From NCBI GenBank assembly GCA_029298735.1, contig JANSLP010000195.1:1-59903 (forward strand): DNA of 59,903 nucleotides, given 5' to 3'. Positions 47,028 to 58,163 of this stretch are shown here, in pieces. Each line of letters begins with the position of its first letter. Within the stretch, counting starts at the first letter, position 1. The DNA comes from Ophiostoma sp. CBS 140.51. Taxonomy: Eukaryota; Ascomycota; Sordariomycetes; Ophiostomatales; Ophiostomataceae. The notes beneath the pieces are model-generated. The model made no database searches and had not been told where the DNA came from. It saw only the letters and a list, made by a program, of their open reading frames with translations. Both the position numbers and the translations under genes were made by a program.

Positions 47028-48155
47028 TCACATACCGTGGAGGCCGTCTGTGCCGACCGAGTCGGCCCAGAGTTGGTCAAAGTCCACGCCCTTCTCTTGA
47101 AACAGATCCCGCACCTGCTTGGCAACCTCTGCTTGTCGTTCCGCATTGCCAAGACCACCGGGTCTGGTTGCTTCGAACTGGATGATCTCGATCCACCGGA
47201 AGAACAGGTCCTCCTTTCCAATTGCTGCAAGCGCATCACGGAAAGCAAACACCTGTTTGCGGCGGATATCGTCGTCAGCAGAAGATGCACCGGGGCCACC
47301 GCCGCTGCCGCCGCCAAGCAAGCGCAGGTCCGCAGTCAGCCAGCCATAGTTGTTGTGGTGCAGAAGGGTCAACGATGTGAAGGCCTCCAGAGCCAGTTCC
47401 TTCTTGTCCACCAGGTGCGTTGCCAGCACCATCAGGTTCCAATCGAGGTCCCAGTTCCCGTCCATCGTAAGGTAGCCAGTCTTCTGTTGCGTCAACAGTG
47501 GCGACGTAGCCTGGCTGATGTGCGCAACGAGAAGGCGACGCGCATCCTCGTCGTTGACAAGGTCAAGCTTTGTCGTAGCGCCACTGCCGCTGCCCGCCGA
47601 TTCGTCCGTAATTATGCTATTCTTTGTTGAAGAGTACCACTCGCGGCTGCGGCGGACGTAAATCTCCTTGTCGCGGAAGCCGACCTGCATGCGCCAGCCG
47701 ACCGGGTTGCCGTGCGTTGTACCGAAGCAGAACTCAACGGGCCACGGCCAGACAAAGATACACAGGATAAAGTCCAGCATGAATGTAAAGCCACGGCGGA
47801 GAATCACAGATGCCAGCTGGAACCAGGTCAGGTCCTTGGCCACGAATGTCGTGGCATTGGCTGTGCCGAGTGCGGATTGGAGCAACAGGTAGTAGTACGG
47901 GCCAATGTACCACACCCGCAGAGCAAACAGCAGCACAATACCAAGGTTCATGAGAACCGGGACACTGAAGATCTTCCGCTTGAACGATGCCGGCTTGTTG
48001 TCGATGTGTGCGATATAGACATGCCGGGTCGAAAGCTGGTCGTAGAATGGCTCTAGGCTGTCGGGGGCCTTCTTGAAGGGCACCGGTGGCTCCCTGTTGG
48101 TGGTCTCGGCTGACTTGCGGGCGCCAGACCCCTTTCCGGCTCGTTTGATAGGCAT
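47028..48155 (-). CDS. fungal multi-pass membrane protein, function unknown
   Basis: Predicted membrane protein of 375 residues in a single exon. The N terminus is basic and proline-rich. Hydrophobic segments lie near residues 65-95 (VPVLMNLGIVLLFALRVWYI and the following YYYLLLQ) and 124-145 (FTFMLDFILCIFVWPWPVEF). The C-terminal 200 residues are soluble and helical, with an acidic Ser/Gly/Ala linker near 180-195. I do not know the family; the mixed TM and helical layout suggests an ER or mitochondrial membrane protein, which is inference. The 3' end is uncertain: a donor at 47031 and an acceptor ending at 46987 would remove 45 nt and join a WDVFEKRKGLDND segment instead of stopping at TGA 47028. 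It is divergent from the mitochondrial IF2 gene. Confidence 0.72.
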   Translation of the reverse strand: MPIKRAGKGSGARKSAETTNREPPVPFKKAPDSLEPFYDQLSTRHVYIAHIDNKPASFKRKIFSVPVLMNLGIVLLFALRVWYIGPYYYLLLQSALGTANATTFVAKDLTWFQLASVILRRGFTFMLDFILCIFVWPWPVEFCFGTTHGNPVGWRMQVGFRDKEIYVRRSREWYSSTKNSIITDESAGSGSGATTKLDLVNDEDARRLLVAHISQATSPLLTQQKTGYLTMDGNWDLDWNLMVLATHLVDKKELALEAFTSLTLLHHNNYGWLTADLRLLGGGSGGGPGASSADDDIRRKQVFAFRDALAAIGKEDLFFRWIEIIQFEATRPGGLGNAERQAEVAKQVRDLFQEKGVDFDQLWADSVGTDGLHGM

Positions 48156-48904
48156 TGTCGGAGGGCGGTAGGCTTATAAGTAAGGATCGAGCAAAGGGAC
48201 AGGGAGAGTCGGGGGTCGAAGAGACAGAGCGATCGGGGGTCGAGGGACGTTAATAGTAAAATAGCTTTGGAGCCTCCTGATTGATTTCCAACGGTGACGA
48301 TTATTGGAGAATTGCAGAATAGTCAGAGGGCCGCAATTTCTCTAGATTAAAACGTGCGCTGTGGCCTCACATGCAGAATGCAGAGGGGCAAAGAGAATGG
48401 GCGTTGGCACTGAAAGGGTCGAAAGAGAGGATGCTCTGAAAAAAAGGTATCGGGGGGAATGTGGAAGCACAATTCCGTAGGAATTAATCCGTCGTGCGGG
48501 CGCACGAGACAGTAGCTGCAGGGCCCGAAGCTGCCTGTCCTATTGCCGTTGTGGCTCTAGTGAGTGGGGCCGGACCATGCGGGATGGAAAGGGATTGGCG
48601 CGGCGTGGAATCGTGTCTGTTCATCCCCAGCTATTCGTTATATGCATATTATGAGCTAGACGTCTGAATACTTTCAGCGACACCAAAAAATTGCCAAATC
48701 GCGTCTAATGCGACTGAAGCTCTATGTAGAAATGCGCAGCCACCCAACAGCCAAACCGTTGCCATGATACGAGGGAACATACACAATGTAATTTACGGAG
48801 AGATGCAGCTACCCATACTTGAATTGTATAGATCACGTTGCTGACTCTCACAGGGCCCACGACAGTCATGTCTGTCCACCCATTCTCTGATTCGACTGCG
48901 ACTG
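48156..48904. promoter_or_regulatory. divergent promoter spacer, may hold IF2 first exon
   Basis: 750 bp between divergent genes. The right end may be coding: the IF2 frame is open upstream of Met48905 to a CTCACAG acceptor ending at 48853, and an ATG at 48764 with a donor at 48788 could supply a 24-nt first exon. Confidence 0.5.
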
Positions 48905-51865
48905 ATGACGACATCAACAAGCTGCATCTATACAGCGCAGCGGAGATGGTATGAGCGGGAGCGATACCAGACTGGCCATAACGGAGCACCCTCTGCAAAT
49001 AACCCAAATGGCCAACCGCAGCGTGGCGCAAGTCCCGCAGGCCGGCCGGCCCCTTTCAGGAGACAGTCGCAGACAGATGGAGCACGAACCCCATTCAACC
49101 GAACATCCAACCCCCCTCCAAGGCCGCCTCCATCGCAGGGCTTGAATAGCTCGTTTAGAAGCGCCGGGCCTGATGCCAAAACTAGCGGCGGCTGGGGGCA
49201 GTTGGCTCCCCGGCCACCTCCGCACCAACAAAGCAGCTGGCAAGACCAGAGTGCCAGCTCTCGGCTATCGCCTCATTTGTCCCAGCCCATTCGACCGCCT
49301 CAATCCCGATCTGCACCTGGCCAACAGTGGTCTTCCCTAAAATCCGAACCCATTCAGAGAGGCCCACCGCCAGGCTCAAACTCGAGGCGTGAGACTTCGC
49401 AAGGTAGGGAAGGGTTCTGGTCACAGTTGGAGTCGCGTGTGGGCAACAGTGCAGCAGGACGAGACGGGTGGCAGAGTGCTGCGGGCGACCGGGTGCAACG
49501 GGCACCCGAGTCCTACCAAAATACTGGGTCTCGCGGTGGATGGGACAGCCAGCCTCGGGTTAGAAACGACAACTACGGCAAACAGCAGACACCACAATGG
49601 TCCGGCGAGCAGCAAAACTTATTCACCCCCGAAGTCGATGTGGCTACCACAGTGTTTTCATCCCCCGACTTTGAATCTCGCAACAGCCCCGCACGACAGA
49701 AAAAGAATCGCAAAGAGAAGCCCGCGGCATCAAAGTTAAAGGCCAAAAAGCGGCCTCAGGACAGAGGGTTCGTGATGGACGACGAGGACGATTTTGTTGC
49801 CGTTGACGAAATGGAAGAGGAGCGGCAGCGGCGTAAAGCTGAGAAGATGCGCCAGCGGGAAGAAGCGGCTGCGGCTGCGGCTGCAGGACCGATCCCGATT
49901 TTGTTGCCAGAATTCATCAGCGTCGCTCACCTGGGAGCCGCCCTTCGAGTGAGATCAACACTGTTTTTGGAGCAACTGGGCGAGCTCGGCTTCGAGGACA
50001 TCACACTCGAAACTATGATGAGCGGTGAGACGGCTGCGCTCGTTGCGCAGGAATATGGCTATGAACCGACAGTGGACAGCGGTGGTGTTGCCGACCTGAA
50101 GCGCAGCCCTCCGCCAGAAGATATTTCGACGCTGCCAGAACGTCCGCCCATTGTGACGATCATGGGCCATGTTGATCACGGCAAGACGACAATGCTCGAT
50201 TGGCTGCGGAGTTCCTCTGTAGCTGCCCAGGAGCACGGAGGTATCACACAACACATCGGCGCCTTTTCTGTGAAGCTCAGCACCGGCAAGCAAATCACAT
50301 TCTTGGACACGCCAGGCCACGCGGCATTTCTGACCATGCGCCAGCGCGGTGCCAGTGTCACAGACATTGTGATTTTGGTCGTGGCTGCGGACGATGGTGT
50401 CAAGCCCCAGACGCTTGAGGCACTGAAACATGCCCGTGGCGCGAACGTGCCCGTTATCGTGGCCATCAACAAGATCGACAAGGACGAGGCCCGCATCGAT
50501 CATGTCAAAGCCGATCTTGCGCGGCACGGCATTGAGATTGAAGACTTTGGCGGTGACGTGCAAGTGGCGTGCGTGAGTGGGAAAACAGGCCTCGGCATGG
50601 AAACTCTCGAAGAAAATATCCTTACACTCTCCGAGATATTGGACGTGCGGGCCAATCCTGACGGAATGGCCGAGGGCTGGGTTCTCGAGTCGAGCGTGAA
50701 GAGTGTGGGCCGGTCTGCCTCCATCTTGGTGAAGAGTGGTACCTTGCGCAAAGGTGACATCATCGCGGCAGGCACCACATGGGCCAAGATTCGCATGATG
50801 CGGAATGAAGCGGGTGTAGAGGTTGAGGAGGCGCCACCAGGAACCCCAGTCGAGGTTCTGGGCTGGAGAAGCCTGCCCGATGCCGGCGACGAAGTCATCC
50901 AAGCTCCAACAGAAGCGCGTGTCAGAGAAGCGGTAAACTACCGCCTCGATATCAAGCATCGTGAAAAGGCCGTTGCTGAATCGGTGGCCCAGGAGAAAAG
51001 GGAGAGAGAAAGGGCCGCCTTGGCCGAGGCAGCCGCTGCCGCTACCGCTGCGCCCGATGCCCCCGAATTCGAAAAAGCCCGGCGACGGCACACGGGCACT
51101 GGAGCCGTTGGTGACGCAGCGGGAACTGCTGGGGATACCGATGGTCGGAAGGCTCTGAACTTTATTGTCAAGGGCGATGTCATGGGCTCTGTGGAGGCCG
51201 TGTGTGCGGCTATCATGGAGGTCGGCAACAATGAGGTCCAGCCAGTGATCCTGCTCTCAGCACCTGGCCAAGTGAACGAATCCGACATCGAGCACGCTGC
51301 CATCACGAAGAGTGCAGTGGTCAACTTCAACTCGCCCTTGCAGGGCAATATCAAGAAGATGGCCAAGGATGCAGGTGTTGATATTCTGGACTACCCCGTG
51401 ATTTACCACCTGGTCGACGAGATCAGGGACAGATTATCGGAACTGCTGCCGCCGTTGATCACGACCAAGGTCTTGGGCGAGGCTGATGTCTTGCAGATCT
51501 TCCCGATCCACCTCCGTGGCCGTGTGGTCAAGAACATTGCTGGTTGCCGTGTCCGCAACGGACAGATGACGAACAAGTGTCTATACAGACTGTTCCGGAA
51601 GGACAAGGTGGTTTTCGAAGGTAAGTTGTGCCCCTCGAACTAGCGTTTGCTACTTCTAGCCACACATACATGAGAACTTATATCAGAACTGGATCACTAA
51701 CACATGCATCTAGGCAAGCTGGAATCTCTCAGAAGTGGCAAGAAAGAAGTCACCGAGATGCGCAAGGGCAGTGAGTGCGGCTTGATGTTTGAAGAGTGGG
51801 ACGGCATGGAAGTCGGCGACAAAATCCAAGCCTACGAAGAGGTCCGCACGAAGAGGCATCTGTAG
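48905..51865 (+). CDS. IFM1: mitochondrial translation initiation factor IF-2
   Basis: Mitochondrial IF2 GTPase, which places initiator tRNA on the mitochondrial small ribosomal subunit. Exons 48905-51620 and 51714-51865 give at least 955 residues. The first 370 residues are a polar Gln/Pro/Arg/Ser-rich region ending in a charged Glu/Arg/Lys helix. An IF2-N-like segment precedes the GTPase domain: G1 GHVDHGKTT at about residue 421, G2 GGITQHIG, G3 DTPGHAAF, G4 NKID and G5 SGKTG. Domains II, III (NFIVKGDVMGSVEAV) and IV follow, with a short last exon finishing the C-terminal barrel. Met48905 lacks a convincing presequence. The frame continues open upstream (SCLSTHSLIRLRL), which does look mitochondrial, so a first exon is probably missing from this model. 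About 290 bp separate its stop from TSR3. Confidence 0.92.
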
Positions 51866-52153
51866 GTGGAAGCTCTGCCTTTACTTGTACTATCTACGCT
51901 GTAACTATAATTGGGGCCTGGTGTAATGAGGCATGGCATATAAAGGGGAAAACATGGGAGCCTATAATTTACGGTCAGAAGATGTGTACATATAAAAAAT
52001 CAACGACGCACCTCCTCCCACTGTATACATCGTAGAATAAAGCTCAGCACCACTCACATCCTCAGACGACGCTTTTGTAACGCTTCTTTTGATTATGTTT
52101 TCGTTCGCACTATGTGGACAAGACCGGGCCATCCTCTATTAAGAATCTGCTTC

Positions 52154-53362
52154 CTACCCCTTCCTGCTTGCAGGTACAAAATTGGAGGTGAACGTCCGTG
52201 TTGAGATGGCCGCTTTGGCTTTTTCTTTCTCAAGCTTTGCTAGGCCGGTGTGGTCCGTCACAGGTGTAGCCATGATGATCTGGTCCAGCTCTAGATCATC
52301 GTCGCCATTGTCACTGTCCCTATCACTCCCAACACCGTTGGCTTCTTCCTCAGACGAGTCGTACTGCCGATCGTTGTCTGAGTCTGGCTCTGCGTCCGAA
52401 TCCGGCCGGAGCTGCCCAGGCCTTGGGGCCCGTTCTGGGGGCTTCTGCAACTCCTTTACTGTCTTCTCGGCCGGGTTGGCAAAGGGTTTGGAGGCCAGGA
52501 CTTTTCGTCGGATCTCTTCCATCTCGGCATCGTCATCGCTGTCGTCGGAAATGTCAAATGGGTCCTTGTCCTCCGCTTCGGCCGCATCGTCACCGTCTTC
52601 GTTTTGGCTGCCATCCTCGTCGCTATCGTCCCCATCCCCACCTCCGCTAGCAGCCACGCCTGTGCTTCGTAGGTTGGCGTTGCCTCCCTTCCACATGTCG
52701 GTCTCTTGCCGGCTTTCGCTGTACTCGCGCTCCAGCTGCTCGATCCAGTCGTCCTCGGCCTGCTTGACAGCCGCTGCATCCGCACAGGCTGCGTACTTGT
52801 CCAGGAGCGTTCTGTTGATATTGAGGAACTCTTCGCCGTATGAGAATGGTGCCAGAATGCCTTCTGCCCACTCTGGTTGTCCGCAGATGTAAAACGCAGC
52901 CGCTAGCGCCTCGACACAGTTGAGCCGCCACGGCTTGCCGTAATTGACCGAGTTCGCCGCCACCAGGTACGGCAGAAGCCGCTCGCACTTCCCGCCGACC
53001 TTGTTCCACTGCACCTCCTTTGTGCGTGCCCACGAGCACTCGACAACGGCCGCTCCGAACTGGGCCATCAGCTCATTGTCTGCCGGACTGACAACGCTGC
53101 GGCCGTTGGGGGTGATGACGACACCTGCATACCGCTGGCCCAGATGCAGCTCGCGCATGAGGCCCAGCTTCATGAGCTTCTTGCCAGAGCAGCGCTTGGG
53201 GTCACAGTGTCCGAGGTCCCAGCACGCAGCCTTGAAGGCAGGCCTTCGAGATGTGCCGCTTCTGTCGTCGTCGCCGCCGTCACCGCCCTGGTTCGGCCGG
53301 GGCCGTGGGGGGCCATGGGGTTTTTTGCCCTTGCCGTGGAAGTCTTTCTTATGCCGTACCAT
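52154..53362 (-). CDS. TSR3: 18S rRNA aminocarboxypropyltransferase Tsr3
   Basis: Tsr3 transfers the 3-amino-3-carboxypropyl group of S-adenosylmethionine to the hypermodified pseudouridine of 18S rRNA during late 40S maturation in the cytoplasm. Single exon, 402 residues. A basic Gly/Pro/Lys-rich start is followed by the core: WDLGHCDPKRCSGKKL near residues 48-63, then SPADNELM, a conserved VVECSWART segment, RLLPYLVAANSVNYGKPWRL and CVEALAAAFYI. The C-terminal half is acidic and Ser/Asp-rich, longer than in yeast (313 residues), and probably disordered. A TACGTCGTA site sits only 12 bp upstream of the start codon (53374-53382). The gene is divergent from the GGA gene. Confidence 0.95.
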   Translation of the reverse strand: MVRHKKDFHGKGKKPHGPPRPRPNQGGDGGDDDRSGTSRRPAFKAACWDLGHCDPKRCSGKKLMKLGLMRELHLGQRYAGVVITPNGRSVVSPADNELMAQFGAAVVECSWARTKEVQWNKVGGKCERLLPYLVAANSVNYGKPWRLNCVEALAAAFYICGQPEWAEGILAPFSYGEEFLNINRTLLDKYAACADAAAVKQAEDDWIEQLEREYSESRQETDMWKGGNANLRSTGVAASGGGDGDDSDEDGSQNEDGDDAAEAEDKDPFDISDDSDDDAEMEEIRRKVLASKPFANPAEKTVKELQKPPERAPRPGQLRPDSDAEPDSDNDRQYDSSEEEANGVGSDRDSDNGDDDLELDQIIMATPVTDHTGLAKLEKEKAKAAISTRTFTSNFVPASRKG

Positions 53363-54023
53363 TGTATGGAGTGTACGTCGTATGCGGTACCGATATCTCG
53401 AAACGGTTGGTGTCGTTTTGTGTTGGTTGTAAAATACGTCGCGGCTTACAACATACGTGCTGTAGAAGCCACTAACACAAATTTTGTGCTTCCTATCGTC
53501 AACAAATCAGTTTTGGCGGGGTGCCTGTCTTATCGGACTTAATAGCTCCCAACCTGCCAACGTGGTGGAGCGATAGTACAGTGCATTTATACCGTCTAAA
53601 TGTGCACTTACACAGTCTATCTGGCCAGCTAACCATGGCCAGCTCCCCTCACTATACGAGGCACTTGCCTGACAGGGAGCGAGCGGCTGGGAACGTCAAC
53701 CAAGCTCCCCTCACCTTCGTCAGGTACACGATAACCACAATCGAGTGGCAACCCCTCGACAACGATTGCAGCCTCAACATACGGCGCCTTTACCGACGAG
53801 CGCTGTCATTCGAAACTATCATTTTCTGTTTCCTATTCCGTAGAGAACAACGCGGGGTTCCGAGCTAACCCACGCATTCGAGAGGCGAGGCGTCCTAGGC
53901 AGACAGGAAAGGGGGAAAACCTTCGAAAACTGACAGATCCGGGAGCCTCGTGATCGATACCATTGACCGAGTACACAAACACAGAAACGCCAGTTTTCGC
54001 TGAGCACCAGCTTTCTTGCCATC
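53363..54023. promoter_or_regulatory. divergent promoter spacer TSR3/GGA
   Basis: 660 bp between divergent starts, including TACGTCGTA at 53374-53382. A 115-codon frame at 53521-53868 has no recognisable features and is taken as chance. Confidence 0.5.
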
Positions 54024-56188
54024 ATGGAGGCTTCCTCTGCTCGCTACGCCGCTCGCGACCGGTGGAGCGAGCTTGCGTTCCCGGCGCCGTCCCAGCTGCA
54101 GCGCTTCATCCAGAGTGCTTGCAGTCCAGAGAACTACGAGCCCAATCTAGCGCTCAACCTCGAGATTGCCGACCTGATCAACTCCAAGAAGGGCTCCGCT
54201 CCTCGCGAAGCTGCGACAACCATCGTCGGCTACATCAACCACCGCAATCCCAACGTGGCCTTATTGGCACTGAATCTCCTGGACATCTGCGTCAAGAACT
54301 GTGGCTATCCCTTCCACTTGCAGATCAGCACCAAGGAATTCCTCAACGAGCTTGTCCGACGCTTCCCCGAGCGCCCCCCTCCCCGACCGACCCGCGTCCA
54401 GCTTAAGATCCTTGGTGCCATCGAGGAGTGGCGTGGCACAATATGCGAGACCAGCCGCTACAAGGAAGATCTGGGCTTCATTAGGGATATGCACAGGTTG
54501 CTGAGCTACAAGGGCTACACATTCCCAGAGGTCCGCCGTGAGGATGCGGCCGTTTTGAACCCAAGCGATGTACGTCGGCGAGAGGCCAATCTTTAAGCTT
54601 CCCTTGGAGCCTTTGGTACAAACATTTGCTAATCTCTTGTCGCAGAACCTCAAATCCGCCGAAGAAATGGAAGAAGAAGAGCGCGAGGCGCAATCGGCGA
54701 AGCTTCAGGAGCTGATCCGCAGGGGAACACCCGAGGACCTGCAGGAGGCAAACCGCCTGATGAAGGTTATGGCCGGTTACGACACGCGGTCCAAGGTTGA
54801 CTACCGCGCCAAGGCTGCCGAGGAGGTCGCCAAGATTCAGCAAAAGGCGCGCCTTTTGGAGGAGCGGCTTGCGGCGTTTCAGCCTGGCGAGGACTCTATG
54901 AAGGACGGCGATGTTTTCGACGAGCTTGCATCGGCCCTCTCCAGCGCACAACCCAAGATCCAGAAGATGTGTGAAGAGGAATCGGATGACCATGCTGCAG
55001 TTGCCCGTCTGCTCGAGATTAATGACAGCATACACCGCACGGTTGAGCGCTACAAGCTTTTGAAGAAAGGCGATGTGGAGGGCGCACACAAAATTGCACA
55101 GGGCGCGCCCATCCCTGATGCATCCGGCCACAAGGCTTCGTCGGCAGCACAAGAACTGTCACTCATCGACTTTGGCGGAGATGCACCCTCTGAGGGCAGT
55201 ACACAGCCTTCGAACAGCGCCATTGGAACCGCTTCCACATCCGCTGCGCCCAAGTCAACCGGCATTGAGAATGACCTGCTGGGGCTGACGTTTAACGAGC
55301 CGTCGACAGGCTATGGCCAACCAGCACCCGGTGGCATTGCACTGGGCTTTGGTACCAACAACAACGTGCCTGGGCCTGCGTTGCTGTCTTCCGTCTCGCA
55401 GCATAACAGTGCTCGTGGAGTGATGGGCACGCCTTCGCCGTCTACGTCGCCGTTGCCGCCTGCCACTTCTGCAGGCGCTGCCCCTTCGTCAACTGCAGCC
55501 CCGACGGACGCCTTCTCCTCACTCTTCACCTCGTCCAACTCGGGCACACCACAGCCCAACTACCAGTCCTCGGCCTTTGCGCCCCCGAAAACAGGCTCGG
55601 CCGATCCCTTCGCTGCTTTGTCTTCTCCCCAATTCCATTCACCCGCCTCAGCAAGCCCCGTTCCTGCAGCCGCATCACTCCCTGCTGCTGCGGCCGACGA
55701 TGATGAGTGGTCCTTCTCGTCCGCACTTCCGACCGAAACAACACCCTCCAAACCCAAGGAACATCGGGCAGTTATTAGCGATGGACCGGTAAAGATCGAA
55801 CTGTACGCAACGCGGTCGCCAGCATCGCCTGTCGCGATCCATTTCGCGTTTGCGTTTTCGAACACGACGCCGCAAACGATTGCCGACCTTCACTTCCAGA
55901 CCGCTGTGACCAAGGTAAGCTTCTTTTTCTCCTGCCATATTGCGACGGAGTTCATTATGTGTGACTAACAATTTTATTCAGGGCTTCGACCTCAAGCTGC
56001 AGCCGCAGTCTGGCCGCACACTGGAGCCACAGCAGTCTCGCGGTGTTGTGCAGTCTATGGAGGCGTGGCATGCGAACGACAAGAGCCGCAGGGTCGATGC
56101 GATCAAGCTGCGGTGGCGGCTGTCGTATCGGCTGGGTGATGATGCCAAGACAGGCAAGGGCGAGGTGCACGAGTTTGAGCTGGCTTAA
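54024..56188 (+). CDS. GGA-type clathrin adaptor (VHS-GAT-GAE)
   Basis: Golgi-localised, gamma-ear-containing, Arf-binding adaptor that sorts cargo from the trans-Golgi to endosomes. Exons 54024-54569, 54646-55914 and 55982-56188 give 673 residues with phase-0 introns. The VHS domain spans about residues 15-150 (LALNLEIADLINSKK, ALLALNLLDICVKNCG). The GAT domain lies near 180-330 and has coiled-coil character (ARLLEERLAAF, ARLLEINDSIHRT). A Ser/Pro/Ala-rich hinge follows with an acidic/dileucine-like IENDLLGL segment. The C-terminal gamma-adaptin ear spans about 545-673 (VKIELYATRS, TAVTKGFDLKLQPQSG, IKLRWRLSYR). Fungi usually have one or two such genes; I cannot say which paralogue this is. 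Confidence 0.94.
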
Positions 56189-56612
56189 GGAGCAGAAAGG
56201 AGCGAGACGTTCCGTGCCATGTTATTTATTGCATGAATTGCGCTGGGAAGTGAAGCTGAAAAGGATGGGGAGGGTTTTTACAGCGTTGATTTCTGTTTTG
56301 ATTACAAGCAAAGAGAGATGTAGACGCAGTTGATACGTGTTTTCTCTTTACATCCCTTTTCACTCTTGTTACTCTTGTTTTCTTACCCAGGACTATTCTT
56401 CTGGCTACTCAATTGCCCCTTTGCTTTGCATGCTTTTTGTACATGTCTTAACGTTTTGAAAATGATGGTCGCCTTACATTTAGATGGACAATCCAAGGTA
56501 GACATGATAGCACGAGACGAAAGAATGAACCAAAAATATTTTCAGAACAAAATTATAACGAGAATCTTGGTTCTTGGTATTAACAGCCAAAAAGTAAAGG
56601 GAACTCAATTTC
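56189..56612. other. spacer between GGA gene and tRNA
   Basis: GGA 3' UTR and flank of the tRNA gene. On the minus strand, 3' of the tRNA, there are short T runs (for example opposite 56531-56537) that could end Pol III transcription. No protein gene seen. Confidence 0.5.
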
Positions 56613-56703
56613 TCCCTCGGGTGGGCTTGAACCACCAACCTTTAGATCGCTAATGCTTTGAAGCTTAACAGTCTAACGCGCTATCCAATTGCGCCACGAG
56701 GGA
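56613..56703 (-). tRNA. trnN-GUU: tRNA-Asn (anticodon GTT) with an 18-nt intron
   Basis: Read on the minus strand this folds as a complete tRNA. The 7-bp acceptor stem (TCCCTCG with CGAGGGA) pairs perfectly. The D arm is GCGC/GCGC, the anticodon stem TTAGA/TCTAA and the T arm GGTGG-TTCAAGC-CCACC. The loop reads CT-GTT-A, so the anticodon is GUU for Asn. An 18-nt intron sits one base 3' of the anticodon, the canonical nuclear position, leaving a mature body of 73 nt before CCA addition. The B box (GGTTCAAGCCC) is intact. Confidence 0.95.
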
Positions 56704-57026
56704 TTGCTTCCAGTGGATGGAAACTCGCAGCCCCAGCGTCAACCCATATGCAGCAGACCACAACCAGCTGGTGTGTGGATCAGTTGTAAACTCGGGTTCC
56801 ACTTTTTTAGACCTACCCCAAAATGTGGTTATCGATTAGTCCGAGCTTTCTTAGCTATTTGGAAAGCTCAACACCTCTTTCTTTTCCACAACTTCTACCT
56901 TATGACGAACGCGCACTGCGTCGCACCTCGACATCTTTAACAGCACTCTTTAAACACACCCCCCCAAAAAAACATACAACATACATTTGCGCCTAACGTC
57001 GATTAAATACACCAAAAAATCACGCG
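56704..57026. other. spacer between tRNA and PML1
   Basis: Upstream flank of the tRNA (minus) and promoter of the FHA protein gene (plus). A C run then an A run near 56959-56972. No gene seen. Confidence 0.5.
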
Positions 57027-58163
57027 ATGGGGTCTGACGGATCAGACCGCGGCGCACCACGGAGGCGACACGGTGTCGATACACACGACGACAACAGACA
57101 GCGAAGCCGAGCAAAAGACAACCATGACGACGACAGAAGCAGTCGGAGGCATAGAGATTCGCATCGGCGAGACGGCAAGGGCGGCGACCGAGACGAGGGC
57201 AGCAGACGCGACCGGCGAAAAGAAGATGATGGTGTTGACCGAGGCGATCGCAGCGACAAGCACAGCCGGCACAGAAGAGACCGGGACCGCCGAAGGTCAG
57301 TGTCGAGATCGCGCTCGCCGGACGAACGAAAACGACAACGCCGAGACAACTCTGCAGATGAGGACAGCCGTCTGAGACACGAACCGGGAGTCCGTCAAGA
57401 ACACCGGGAACACAGAGAGCACAGGGAGCACAGGGAGCACAGGGAACATAGGGAACACAGGGAGCGGAGGAGACGCTCGCGTGACAGGCGAGACGACCGC
57501 CATAGCCGGGACGAGGATGACGACCGACGGCACCGCAGACGACGCGATATCGACGACGACGCCAACAACGGCAGCGAACGCAAGGCCATCCAATCGGCCA
57601 AACAAAGCGGCCCGTTGCCTGACCAGGCAGTGTCGTTCGCCATGGCCGAGGGTGGCGAGCCTCCGAAGCCCCCGAAGGAGCAGCCTAACTGGGGCACTAC
57701 GGGCACTTTGGCAGCTGCATCCAACGCAGTCGCACAAGCTGATGGATCCGTCGTCACACTCAAATATCACGAGCCGCCCGAGGCACGCAAACCATCGCCG
57801 CGTGACCAGTGGAAGCTCTTTGTGTTCAAGGATGGTGCGATCGTCGACACCATCGACTTGGGAACGCGCAGCTGTTGGCTGGCAGGACGTGACGAGGCAG
57901 TAGTCGACCTGCTTGCCGCACATCCAAGCATTAGCAAACAGCACGCGGTGGTGCAGTTTCGCTTTGTGGAGAAGCGGAACGAGTTTGGCGACCGCATTGG
58001 GCATGTGAAGCCATACTTGCTGGACTTAGCGAGTGCTAACGGCACAAAGTTGAACTATGAAGAGGTGGCAGCACAGCGGTACGTAGAGCTACAGGATAAA
58101 GACATGCTGCAATTTGGGCACAGCGCGCGCGAGTATGTGGTGATGCTTGCCCCAAGGACATAA
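57027..58163 (+). CDS. PML1: FHA-domain splicing factor Pml1/SNIP1
   Basis: Homologue of yeast Pml1 and human SNIP1, the FHA subunit of the RES complex (with Bud13 and Snu17) that aids pre-mRNA splicing and nuclear retention. Single exon, 378 residues. The first 180 residues are extremely rich in Arg, Asp, His and Ser with RS-type dipeptides, and include seven tandem EHR units (residues about 125-145). The conserved linker PNWGTTG and LKYHEPPEARKP precedes the FHA domain, near residues 258-375. The FHA signature residues are present: GRD, SISKQHAVVQFRF and SANGTKLN. The low-complexity half varies widely across fungi, while the C-terminal half is diagnostic. Nuclear. Confidence 0.92.
   Translation: MGSDGSDRGAPRRRHGVDTHDDNRQRSRAKDNHDDDRSSRRHRDSHRRDGKGGDRDEGSRRDRRKEDDGVDRGDRSDKHSRHRRDRDRRRSVSRSRSPDERKRQRRDNSADEDSRLRHEPGVRQEHREHREHREHREHREHREHRERRRRSRDRRDDRHSRDEDDDRRHRRRRDIDDDANNGSERKAIQSAKQSGPLPDQAVSFAMAEGGEPPKPPKEQPNWGTTGTLAAASNAVAQADGSVVTLKYHEPPEARKPSPRDQWKLFVFKDGAIVDTIDLGTRSCWLAGRDEAVVDLLAAHPSISKQHAVVQFRFVEKRNEFGDRIGHVKPYLLDLASANGTKLNYEEVAAQRYVELQDKDMLQFGHSAREYVVMLAPRT
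57399..57461 (+). repeat. 9-bp coding tandem repeat (Glu-His-Arg)
   Basis: Seven tandem 9-bp units, each encoding E-H-R, inside PML1. Units vary mainly at third codon positions (GAA/GAG, CAC/CAT, CGG/AGA/AGG), so the array is fairly old or under protein-level selection. Confidence 0.9.

Noticed and set aside
49955..51091. 378-codon antisense frame opposite mitochondrial IF2
   Set aside because: Shadow of the conserved GTPase coding region.
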